From positions 382,001 through 446,000 of the forward strand of contig NW_026611617.1 of assembly GCF_028009165.1 (NCBI RefSeq): DNA of 64,000 nucleotides, in the 5' to 3' direction. Both the position numbers and the translations under genes were made by a program. The notes below the pieces were generated by a model. That model did no database searches, was not told where the DNA came from, and saw nothing but the letters and a program-made list of their open reading frames with translations. The stretch comes from Akanthomyces muscarius. Taxonomy: Eukaryota > Ascomycota > Sordariomycetes > Hypocreales > Cordycipitaceae. Of this stretch, positions 24,229 through 34,549 are shown in pieces (positions within the stretch are counted from its first letter, which is position 1; each line of letters opens with the position of its first letter).

Positions 24229-25425
24229 CTCCATTCGAGTGACACAATCGCGACATTCATCAGCAAAAACGCATTTTGGACGCGACAATGCCAGATTCGG
24301 TCTCGGTGGCCCAGGCAGGCTGCCCTTCTCTCCCGAGACACTCGTCGCGGAGGCCGAATCGTGACAGACGGACGGCCACACACACACGCACACGGCCACA
24401 CACACACACTGCCACCTGCGCATAGTCACCGGCCGATGCACCACGGGACCTCGAACTGCCAACGCATGCGTCGGCAGCATCGCCCAAGCATCAAAGTACA
24501 CGCAAACTCCACAGCCTGACGATGAATTCAGCCCAGGCTGGTAATAGCTTGGAGGGGGAAGCTGCCCCGCGGGGTGGATAGGGACGGCGGTTTCTATTTA
24601 GTGTTGCCCACACACCCAGCTGGCTGGGCGACCAAGCACCGAGGTCCTCTTCTTGCTGCAAATGTACTGGTGTCATGGACTCTAAATTGATTGCGACTAC
24701 TAAGTACTCCGTAGAGAGAGGGAGAGAGAAAAGACACGAGGCGTCGCCTCCACTGCGAAGCGGAGAGTGGGCTCCCCTGAACGGTAATAAGGCATTAGCA
24801 GCTCCAGCTATGCAGGCAGGCTTGCATTGGGGCCCGCAGCCTGCGTCGTCGTTGCTGGGCTTCTCTATTTTTGTCGCTTGAGGCGGTCAGGGACGCACAA
24901 GGCAAGAGAATGGGGCTTCCTCGTCTTTTGAAAGGACAGGGAGGAATAGACGCCATCGACATGAAAGAAAAGCAAAAAAAAAAGAAAGAAAAAAAAAGCC
25001 TCTCTCTGCCTCTGCCCTTCCGGGCACCGCTACCGAAGAAAGCTGTGGTGGCTGACGCTGTCTGACCACTGAGGCGCGAACAAGGGGCAAACAACACAAG
25101 CACGAATGCTTAGGAACTCGGCGCCCATTTCATCATGCGCCACCGCAAATCGGTAATCACCGTGTGCTTCCACTTGGAATCTCTTTTCTTCCAAGGCATC
25201 ACAGGCCGGCCCTGTCTGCTTCGTTTTGGGGGCAGAGCTATCGAGCTGGCTAGCTCGACCTTGAATAGCGGCTCACCGTACGGAAACCCATCGACCCATG
25301 CACAAAGTTGACTAAAAAAGGAGTCGAGGGCCAGCCGGGGAGCATGAGTCTAGCGGGACCGCGGGAGGCTTCCGAGCAGACTAGAGCAGCCAGGTTCAAG
25401 GATACGCTCGCCCCATGAGGAGTCC

Positions 25426-25448
25426 TTTTTTTTTTTTTTTTTTTTTTT
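25426..25448 (+). repeat. Poly-T homopolymer, about 23 residues
   Basis: An uninterrupted T run in the gene desert. No flanking target-site duplication or transposon end was recognised. Confidence 0.8.
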
Positions 25449-26773
25449 CCTTTTGGTCTCGTTCGTTTTCTCGCGATGCGCGAGGCGCAAGAGCCTGGCG
25501 GCGTTGCAGAGAGACGTGCCGGGAGCCAGACTGGCGGTCTCGAGAGGGGCGATCCAGAGCGCAACAGGGCTGACACCTGCTCGAGATTTACAAGGTGAGA
25601 ATTTTCATAATCATTTTCGGTAATTTGATTTATGCGTGTTGTGGAAGAAAACGTGGGTTTTAAAATGCGCCACCGCCTTGAAGGACAGGCGGCGTACAAG
25701 AAACGCCAGATATTGCCTAGCCGCCACGCTCTCACTCTTGCCATTGATTGAGAATTCTTCTTCGTGGGAACCTGCATGTGTTTTTCCTATTTCATTTTTC
25801 TTCCCAAGGTACAGGTTAGGTGGTGACGTGTTGGCGTGGTAAGCTCGTCGCCGTTATTGGCTGGCTGCGGTGTGTTGAGATCGGAAGATGGTGAGACACA
25901 TGCAGACGAGATAGAGCTGGACACGGCACGATAAAAAAGGAATACGGTGGACGCCACAGGGGAGAAAAGAAAAGACGAAAAGGGGACATGGAAAAAAGCA
26001 AGGAGGGATGTGCAGGCAGAGGCAGAGGTGGTGATGGGATCATCCTTCTTGGTGGTGCGGGAACGTGGCTATGGCCCGACACTGGATGCCATCTTTGGAA
26101 CAAAAGAAAGTTTTTTTTATACTATTATTTTTTTGCGCCAAACTCGGCTGGGACTGCAATCGGCCTTTGGAGGTGGCAGTTTGAAGTTTCCTTTTGCAAC
26201 ATCGTGAGTCGCTCGCTTGGGGAATCCGACCGTCAGAGCGCATCGCCAACGGACTTGTCGTTTAGCTGGTCCATGTTGAACGATGCACCCTTTTACGCCC
26301 GTCGGCGACTGCAGTCGGTTTTTGTGCCTTCTTGACCTTGACTTTCGCGTAGTGGTGGCTGCAGTAAATAGCTCCTCAAGCCCGCGCTTACGATAGCAAG
26401 GTCATATGAATTTTCAACAATCTAGTTGTCATGCTCGCGATCCCATCTCGTGCGGCTTTGGGGTCAGTCCGCCTCGGTTGGCCGTTGGAGCGCGAGCGGA
26501 CCGCAAGTGCAGGCAAAACACGTGCCGCGAGCTGGGGAGCGGAAAGGGCCCGGGGACGTTGGAGTCAGCACTCCATGTGCGCAGTATTACTGGTAATTTA
26601 GTTGCTGGTGCTCTGGCAATTCGGCTACCTACTGGTACAACGCCTACGGATGCCCAGGTAAAGAAAAGTACCTTGTATCAGTAAAATAGCTGTCTCGGTA
26701 CAGAGTACTTTTGGTAGGCACGGTAGATGAATATGATGGGACCGGGCACTGAGGCTTCTCTTGCGGGCGGCCT

Positions 26774-26810
26774 GTGCTGCTGGCTGCTAGCTGCTGGCTG
26801 CTGGCTGCTA
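26774..26810 (+). repeat. 7-bp tandem repeat (GCTGCTG/GCTGCTA)
   Basis: About five consecutive 7-bp units of the form GCTGCTR make a short microsatellite in the desert upstream of CDC25. Confidence 0.7.
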
Positions 26811-27462
26811 CGTATTGCCGTGACACAAATGTTGAATATGCCTACGACGGGCAGAAAAGCCAGGCCGTCGCAATGCACGAACCTCGCGTGGCCTAAAGTA
26901 GCTTTTGCGTCGAGCCGGTGCATCAGCAGCAACCCCACCATGTCCGTCTCCAGCGGCCAGTTTGGGAACCGGCCAGAGCAGAAGCAGCTGTAGTTGGGGT
27001 GACCGCGAGATGTAGTAAGTTAGTGGACTGACTAGTTTGCAAGTATGCATGCATGCATGTCTGCACGTCTGCATGTCTGCAGGTGTGTGTGCTGGTGCGC
27101 CGCACGAGGCTGTTTATGATGGGGAGAGCTGACCGATGGCTGTAAAGCCTACATGCACGACAGACAGCATGCGTGAGACTGGACATGTCGAGGTTACTTG
27201 GATGCATGAGCCCATCCGTCTTCCAAGCTGTATTGTAGAGAATGTGGCTTGTCGGAGGATGAGGACGAGTAGCAACGATGACATTGCTTATATCTGCCGA
27301 TGGAAACAAAGCGAGATAGTCGAAACGAGTCGATGCAGGTTAGCATTTGTCTCAAACTCTCGAGTCTACCTAATTAGTCAGGTAGGGAGGGGGCTTGACA
27401 GTCGTTGCAGCGGCTTTTACAGCGGGCAGCACCACCAACAGCCGATGCAACGGACCCCCTCG

Positions 27463-27547
27463 CTAGGTACATACCTAAGTAGGTACCTAGGCAGGTAACT
27501 TGCCAGTGCCAGTACCTAAACCCGCAGAGACAATGTAGGTACCTGTC
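27463..27547. repeat. Cluster of GGTACCTA-type palindromic motifs
   Basis: Within 85 bp there are at least five copies or half-copies: CTAGGTAC, ATACCTAAGTA, GGTACCTAGG, AGTACCTAAA and TAGGTACCTG. The core TAGGTACCTA is self-complementary. Related copies occur only in gene-free parts of the window. Confidence 0.6.
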
Positions 27548-28265
27548 CCACCAGTTGCCAATACAATCGCTACCTTCCTTGTCTGCGCGCGCACCAACCC
27601 CGTCTCCCCGCGGCGACACTACCTACCTAGATTCCCACGTACATCGCCTGTATCCAAATAACCACTGCAGACAAACTCAGTTGCATCAACCATTCGAACC
27701 GTTGGCAAGGCATCTTTTCGTATGCCTTGACGTTGCCTCGTTTCTCCCTTTCAATACTGATACACACTGGCTGTCGATTCAGGCCGTTGATTCGCTTGCT
27801 CCCACCAAACCAGAGAGGAAGAAAAGCCCTGCCAACTAGTGACCCCCCTCCCCCCTCCTCTCCTCTTGTTCGAAAGCCCCTCCCCACACCACACCGCAAT
27901 ACTACCGCCGACCGTTGTCAGCCATACCATACCTACTCCGTACGCAAAGTCGTTTTGCCAGGAGTCAGTCAAACCAAGTGGCACGGCCGTCACCCCTCTC
28001 TCGACTCAGGAAACCTCCAGCCGCCCCGGCTTTGAAATACCAAATATCCTCCGCCATCAGCATCTCACGCCCACTGGCGCTGTTCTATCGAATCTACCAT
28101 CTCCCTCGACTCCCGGCCTTTTCCTTTCCTGTTTGCTCGCCCAAGCCACGCCTGCGCGAAAAACGCCAGCCAAAATTGGTCTGAGAGGGGCACGCTCCTC
28201 CCCTGTCGCCCTCTATAGCCTCGCCGCAACCACACACGGCTCTCGACCAACTCGTACTCGCCTGC

Positions 28266-28318
28266 ATGCTCTCGCGACGATGACATGGGCATCTCGTCCT
28301 CGCCTTGTACCTCAATAA
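28266..28318 (+). promoter_or_regulatory. Two overlapping short upstream ORFs ahead of CDC25
   Basis: ATG 28266 opens a 5-codon frame (MLSRR) ending TGA 28281-28283. ATG 28280 opens a 12-codon frame ending TAA 28316-28318. The stop of the first and the start of the second share the sequence ATGA. No other ATG lies between 28318 and the CDC25 start at 28508. Whether they are inside the mature 5' leader is not shown by sequence alone. Confidence 0.4.
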
Positions 28319-28507
28319 AACTGCAGCGGGCACGAGAGCTGCCGTGCGGCTCCATCTGCGATAACACCATCTACCTGTAGCCTCTACCGACCAACCAACA
28401 TTTCTTTTCCACCCACCCTCACGTCCGCGGACGCGTTACTGTGCTTCACAGCAAGAAGTTGCTTTTTTTAATACGCCAAACATCGATACCCATTATCCTT
28501 CACAGCC

Positions 28508-31500
28508 ATGGATGGCACTGTTGGCAGCACGCCGCCTGGCATCATGTACGTTCGCGCCCTGTACGACTATGAAGCCGACGACAGGACCAGCTTGAGCTTT
28601 CACGAAGGCGACGTTATCCAAGTCATTACCCAGCTCGAAAGCGGCTGGTGGGACGGCGTTATCAACGGCGTCCGCGGCTGGTTCCCCAGCAATTACTGTC
28701 AAATCATCACCGGCCCTGAAGACCTGGTCGAACAGGGCCACAATGGCCGTGTCGAACATGGCGACGACGAAAACGAAGACGATGTCTACGACGAGAGTTT
28801 TGAGCATCCGGATGATGAGTCCGAAGGCGACGCGCCCGGTGCCTTGCCGCTCGAGGGAACCGACTCCGGTGACAAGTCGAGAGCCGACTTTTGGATTCCC
28901 CAGGCGACTCCCGATGGCCGACTCTTTTACTACAACATGATGACGGGTGATCGCAGCATGGAGTTGCCGCTGGAATCCCCGGGCTCTATAAACGAAACTG
29001 GGCCCAGAGATCGCATGAATGCTTCCATGCCTGACAAGACGCGCCCCCCTGCCGAGATGATGGCCAGGGGCCTTAATCAAGACGAAGACGACGACTCAGC
29101 AGCGTCCGCTTCAGAAGCAGAGGGCGATGGCATGTTTGGCTCTCGCAGACCCGTATGTTCCTTTGCTGATTTGTCTTTGCGCATGCTAATCATGATAGAA
29201 TCGTCAACGGATCTCGTTCGCTGGAGCCCTCTCACCATCCAACTCTATGGACTCCATCAGCGGAGCCTCGCCAAATCGGAGAAGAAGAAACGACAGCGCC
29301 GCCAACGGCTTCTCAAATGGCCCTCACCAGCCGCCGAATATCGCCTCCGCCACTTCCTTTACCAGCACAACATATAACCTTCCTACCACGACTACCGTTC
29401 CGCGATCTTTCTTTGATGACGGGTCGACGCCCGCGCTCAGCTGGAGTCTGCTGGTCTCCAACATGAAGCGCGCAATTGACCGCTACCGAGACGCCATTAC
29501 CGCCAACAGTCGCTCGGAATATGTAGCTCGGGCCGAAGATATTTCAGATCATTTGCGACTGCTCCTTGCTGCAGGCTCTGGCACGACCGACAACCACTCT
29601 GGCCAGCCATCCATCATTTCGACAAACAAGGCGCTCTACCCCCACTTTCGCGACATGATGTCCAAATTTTCCAAGCTGGTCATCTCGTCGCACATTGCCG
29701 CAGCAGACTGGCCCAATGCCGAATCGGTCCAAAAATGTCTCCAGGAAGCGGACGGCGTTCTCCTGGGCGTCTTTAGCTACGTCGAGGTCGCGCGACAACA
29801 GCGTGGCGAAGAGATCCCGAGACTATTTCCCGGTTTTGTCATTGGCAGCACGGCAGGTGGAAGCTGGCAAAACAACGGTCTGGGCCCTCGCGACCCCATA
29901 ACGTCAAACTTCCTAGAGGACGATGAAGGTGCTGTCGAACCGACTGCCGTCCTGGACGGCAGATTGCTTGAGCGGTTGGACGAAATGAAGCGTATGCTTA
30001 TATCAAGTCTGCGTGAGCTCGACAAGACGCTCGGTAAACCCGAGAATATCGTCACGCCGTATCGACACGAGGTCATTAGCAACAACGTCTGTCTGGCAGG
30101 AGGCAAGGTTGTCGAAATCTTCCGACCCTGGATCGCCACCGTTGAGTCTGCCGATCTCTCCTCCTTAGGCGACAGTTTCCAAACGCCTGAGCTCGCCGAG
30201 TTTAGCACCTCCAAGCAGAGCTTGTACGACAACATTGCGGACTTGCTGTTATCTTGCCAGGCACTCGCCGGCCCCTTGGCCGACGAGTGGTCAGAGGTTC
30301 GAGGAGAAGCACTGGAAAACAGGCTTGAATACGTGCAAACATGCGCCAGGGCACTCGAGACCAACTCGGCCCACGTTGGCTACTCGCTACAGCTGCTGTC
30401 AGAGCAGGTACAGTCGAATCTGCAATTCCAGCCGCTCAAGAAGCAGGAATCGCGGTCGCGGGATCCAGCACCCCGCACACAGCTGCAGCGCGGTGAATCA
30501 ATGCCGTATGAGCGCCCGCATCAGCGATCTGAGTCGAGAACGGCGCCTGCCCGACCCCCGCTCATAACTACCCAGTCTTTCAGCGAGGGCGAACCGCCGC
30601 CTGGCGCTCTGCGAAAGGGAGACTATTCCAAAGTCAAAAAGATTTTCGGCGAAGACCCTTCACCTCAGACCATGCAGGCAGATGACACGCCAGACTTTTT
30701 ACGCCTCGACCACGAAAACGATGTTTCATGGGATACAAAGTCTCCTCAACCCGCTGTCAGGGGTGGCTCTCTACTGGCGCTTGTTGAACAGCTTACAAGA
30801 CACGACAAGCTCGACTCATCTTTTAACAACACCTTTCTGCTCACATACAAGTCTTTCACGTCGGCTCGAGAGCTGTTTGAATTGCTAGTGAAACGTTTCG
30901 CGATTCAACCACCTGAAGGTCTCTCGCAACCGGATTTCGAGACTTGGCGCGACAGAAAGCAAAAGCTTATTCGATTTCGCGTGGTCAATATTCTAAAGAG
31001 TTGGTTTGACAGCTTCTGGATGGAAGAGTACAACGATGAGTCTAAGCAGTTGATCCGAGATGTATACGATTTCGCAAGAGATACAGTCAAATCAACAGAA
31101 ACCCCAGGTTCTGGGCCGCTGATGGCTGTGCTTGATCAGAGACTGAGCGGCAAGGACGCAAACGCGAGGCGCATGATCCAGACTCTGAATCAGAGCACGC
31201 CTTCACCGATTATGCCTAAGAACATGAAGAAGCTGAAATTCTTAGACATTGATGTGGTTGAGTTCGCTCGTCAGCTCACCATCATCGAGTCGAGACTCTA
31301 CGGCAAGATCAAGGCAACCGAGTGTTTAAACAAGACGTGGCAGAAAAAGGTTGGCGAGGGTGAAGCTGAGCCTGCCCCGAACGTCAAGGCACTGATTCTG
31401 CACTCCAATTCAATGACCAATTGGGTGGCGGAAATGATCCTGGCGCAAATGGACGTCAAGAAGCGAGTCGTGGTGATTAAGCACTTTGTCTCGGTAGCTG

Positions 31501-32096
31501 ACGTAAGTGTACGTATTCTAGTGCATGCGAGGAAGCTAACATGGATTTAGAAATGCCGAACACTGAACAACTTTTCTAATATGACGTCAATCATCTCGGC
31601 GCTTAGCACGGCGCCGATTGCGCGTCTGAAGCGAACGTGGGACCAGGTGCCGCAGCGGACGCAGATGGTGCTGGAGACGATGCGTAAGCTGATGGCGAGC
31701 ACGAAAAACTTTGGCGAGTATCGCGAGGCGCTGCACGCGGCGAACCCGCCGTGCATTCCGTTTTTCGGGGTATACTTGACCGATTTGACATTTATCGAAG
31801 ACGGCATCCCGTCGATTATCAAGAAGACGAACTTGATTAACTTTGCGAAGCGAGCCAAGACGGCCGAAGTGATTCGCGACATTCAGCAGTACCAAAACGT
31901 GGGGTACTCGCTGCAGCCAGTGCCTGAGCTACAGGACTACGTCATCAGCAACCTGCAAGCGGCGGGCGATGTCCACGAAATGTACGACAAGAGTCTGCAG
32001 GTCGAGCCGCGCGAGCGTGAGGATGAGAAAATCGTGAGGTTCGTAAGACCCGCTTACCTAGGACGTGTAAAAGACGACGACGAAAGAGGAAAATAG
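28508..32096 (+). CDS. CDC25: CDC25-type Ras guanine-nucleotide exchange factor with SH3 domain
   Basis: Exons 28508-29152, 29199-31502 and 31551-32096 encode 1,164 residues. The protein loads Ras with GTP at the membrane and so drives cAMP/PKA and MAPK signalling. Domains in order: SH3 at about 13-68 (VRALYDYEADDRTSLSFHEG, GWFPSNYC), an acidic region, a degenerate WW-like segment at about 125-156 (GRLFYYNMMTG), a disordered part, a helical middle region, RasGEF_N from about 737 (GSLLALVEQLTRHDKLDSSF, FLLTYKSF), and the catalytic RasGEF from about 890 (LDIDVVEFARQLTIIESRLY, NSMTNWVAEMIL, NFSNMTSIISAL, PCIPFFGVYLTDL). Introns are 46 and 48 bp, and the last lies inside the catalytic domain (SVAD|KCRTLNN). 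The start has a good context (CAGCCATGG). Confidence 0.95.
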
Positions 32097-33174
32097 ACGG
32101 CGAACCAAGAGAAGTTTTGTTCTTTTGCTGACTTGTGTTTCTTTTGTGCGGATAGAGTGCTGGCTGAGTCTGGATTCCTATGAGAATCATGACTTGGACT
32201 GCCCTTTTTTGAGGGGGATAGATTTTTTTACTATACTTACGCAACGTTTATTTACGACCCGCGACGAAAACCCCGAGCGACGTTTTCCCTTTTGAACAAG
32301 ACCTTTTTTGGGAAGAGAGAACATGTACAGATGGCCCGCGGCCCCCCAACCAACCCCACGCCATCGAGCCGAGCGAGGAAGACGAACCAATGACGATGGC
32401 GACTGGGAAACGTACTCGAGACGGACCAGGGGAATTGAAGAAGGTTTAATGGAGCTGCTGGCTCTCATTGGTATAAACGATGACATGCCTGCACCCGCCC
32501 GTGGTCGTACGATGTGGACATGGTGGGTGAAGTCGGTGTGATTTATGTGGGGGACACGGGAACGGAGATTATGATGATGAGGAGGAGGGGGGTGTTGGTT
32601 GTGTGGTTGTGTGTGTGTGTGTGCGTATATCTCAATATTCATGGATCATGTAGGGGTAAACATGTGGAAAGCCCATTTAGTTTGGCGTTTATTTATTTTT
32701 ATTCAAGTCAAGATTCTCCATCCCTCGTACTTTCTGTCCTAGCAGATACGGGAGTCTTTGGGATTCTGAAAGGAGTCTTGGATTTGGCCTCGATTCTCAT
32801 GTAGCTATCTTTGTTGTGAACAGGGACGATTTGAGATTGTCAAATCTGGAAACCTTGGCATGTATTTTCTCACGGGGGACGAGGTTCCCTCTCGCACTTG
32901 TCATGACAGATGGCGGGAGTCTTGTCTATTCTGAATGGAGCTTGAACCAGTATCAAAGTACAGTTTTATTTTATTTTGCCAATGGAGTCAATGTTGGAAA
33001 CCTCGTGCAATGTGCTGTTGATTTGATAGATGGTTTGGGAAAAAAAGAGAGAAAATATTCAATTCATGTTAAAAGTCATTAATCAGCGCAACTCATCCGA
33101 GTCGTCCACTCCATCAGATGCCCCATCAACCCTTTCGATACAGGATATCATATTATATGTATTTCATCGCCGGC
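32097..33174. other. Convergent 3' region, CDC25 / repeat protein
   Basis: 1.08 kb between facing stop codons. It includes a GT-rich block near 32590-32625 and AT-rich stretches fit for polyadenylation. I see no gene. Confidence 0.5.
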
Positions 33175-34549
33175 TTAGTGCTTGTGCAGCTTCTCCTTGA
33201 TCTTTTCCACAAGACCATGCTTCTCCTTCTCCTTGCCTTCTCCGCTACCACTGCCGTGCGTCTTGTGGTCACCACTGCTGCTGGTGCTGCTCTCCTTGCC
33301 CTTGCTGCTTGCCGTCGGGGCGATGCCCTTTTGCTCCATGAGGCGGTCCGCCTCACGACCCGCACCCGGCTTGGTGGCGTCAAAGTCACCGCCGTCGGCC
33401 TGCAGACCGCTGGACTTGACGTACTGCTCGCCAGTGCCCTGCTCCTCGCTCTGGTCGGCGGGAAGGCCGCTGTCGTTGCTGTTGTCCTTGGAGTCGGTAG
33501 CCTTGGTGCCCGAGGACGCGGATCCGGAGCCGTGAGAGCCGGCGTCGCCGCCGTGCTCGCGCGCGACGCTGGAGAGATCGCGGGGACCGGGGCCGGAGAC
33601 GCCAACGGAAGGCTCGTCCTCGGCGGAGGGCTTCTCGGAGGGCTTGCTCTTGCTGTCAATGTTGCGGCTCGCGGCGTCGTCGGCGCGGTGGACATCTGGG
33701 TTGGTGAGGTTGTCACCGGTAGCGTTGAGGTTCTGGTTGGAAGTGTTACGGTCGTTGTTGCTGTCTAGGCCGGAGGTGCTGCGAGTGTTGTCTAGACCAG
33801 AGCTGCGAGTGTTGTCTAGACCAGAGCTGCGAGTGTTGTCCAGACCAGAGCTGCGAGTGTTGTCTAGACCAGAGCTGCGAGTGTTGTCCAGACCAGAGCT
33901 GCGGGTGTCATCTAGGCCAGAACTGCGGGTATTGTCGAGACCAGAGCTGCGAGTGTTGTCGAGACCAGAGCTGCGCGTGTTGTCGAGACCAGAGCTGCGC
34001 GTGTCCTCCAAGCCGGAGCTGCGAGTGTTGTCCAGGCCAGACGTGCCGCGGCCACTGCCGCCCATGTCCCCGCCCGGCGAGGTGAAGCCGCTGTCAGTAG
34101 TGCGGTTCGTCGACGTGGTGATACCGCCGACGTTGTCGTCCCGAGCGCCGAGGCCGGGCGCCGACATGTCGTGCTGGGGACGTGTGAAGCCGTCGTCGGC
34201 GGTGGCATTGGTGGCGGTGGTGATGTTGCCGGTGTTTTGGCCCTTGGAGACGCCGTCAAAGTCGTCGCCCGAGGTGGTGTAGGCGCCGGGTACGGATCTG
34301 ACGTCACTTTGGCGGAGACGCTCCTGGTCGTTGGCCTCTGGATGGCGTGTTAGTCGTCTTCATCCCGAGGTGAGGAGGAAGAGGAGAAGGGAGCAATGGA
34401 AGCTCCATGGTTCACGTACCTAGGTTGCCAGCGTCGTAGGGCTCGCCCTTGGCGACGTCGCCTTGGGTGCCGGAGATGGGCTCCTGGTTGGAGGAGTCGC
34501 CAAACGCGTACTTTGCAGCGGTGGAAGCCATCTGAGAAATGGTTTCCAT
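33175..34549 (-). CDS. Disordered repeat protein with dehydrin-like C-terminus
   Basis: Exons 34549-34420 and 34337-33175 encode 430 residues, very hydrophilic and almost free of hydrophobic or aromatic residues. The N-terminus reads METISQMASTAAKYAFGDSS; a second in-frame ATG is six codons on. The middle (about residues 142-229) is eleven copies of an 8-residue unit, consensus SSGLDNTR, plus one degenerate copy. A Ser/Gly/Lys-rich part follows, and the last residues EKHGLVEKIKEKLHKH resemble the lysine-rich K-segment of plant dehydrins. It has no signal peptide or membrane segment. I do not recognise a named family; a stress-protective hydrophilin/LEA-like role is an inference from composition. 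The 82-bp intron restores a continuous frame (NL-E-ANDQERL). Confidence 0.8.
33781..34044 (-). repeat. Coding minisatellite, 11 x 24 bp
   Basis: Eleven head-to-tail 24-bp units lie inside the repeat-protein gene, each coding one SSGLDNTR-like octapeptide. The first is TSGLDNTR and two carry acidic changes (LEDTR, LDDTR). A degenerate 27-bp twelfth unit lies at 33754-33780. The length is a multiple of three, so copy-number change would not break the frame. Confidence 0.95.

Larger units (their letters stand above)
20340..28507. other. 8.2-kb gene desert between divergent C2H2 factor and CDC25
   Basis: I see no credible coding gene in this stretch. The C2H2 side (20540-21070) is strongly purine-rich on the plus strand, that is pyrimidine-rich in the sense of the leftward gene, as in many fungal promoters and leaders. 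The CDC25 side (about 27840-28500) is C/T-rich in the sense of that gene and probably includes a long 5' leader. Between them are a 24-G run (24205-24228), a CA-rich block (24374-24410), a 23-T run (25426-25448), a 7-bp GCTGCTG-type tandem repeat (26774-26810), a TGCATG-rich block (27045-27085) and clusters of GGTACCTA-like motifs (21228, 21412, 22764, 27463-27547). Confidence 0.6.

Noticed and set aside
25426..25448. Poly-T run as the tail of a retroelement insertion
   Set aside because: No adjacent reverse-transcriptase remnant or target-site duplication could be recognised.
27680..27715. Reverse B-box-like ATTCGAACC
   Set aside because: The arm cannot pair as a 5-bp stem with a 7-nt loop and no tRNA cloverleaf can be drawn.
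33781..34044. CRISPR-like array from the 24-bp repeats
   Set aside because: Units are contiguous with no spacers, lie in a eukaryotic coding frame, and no cas gene is present.
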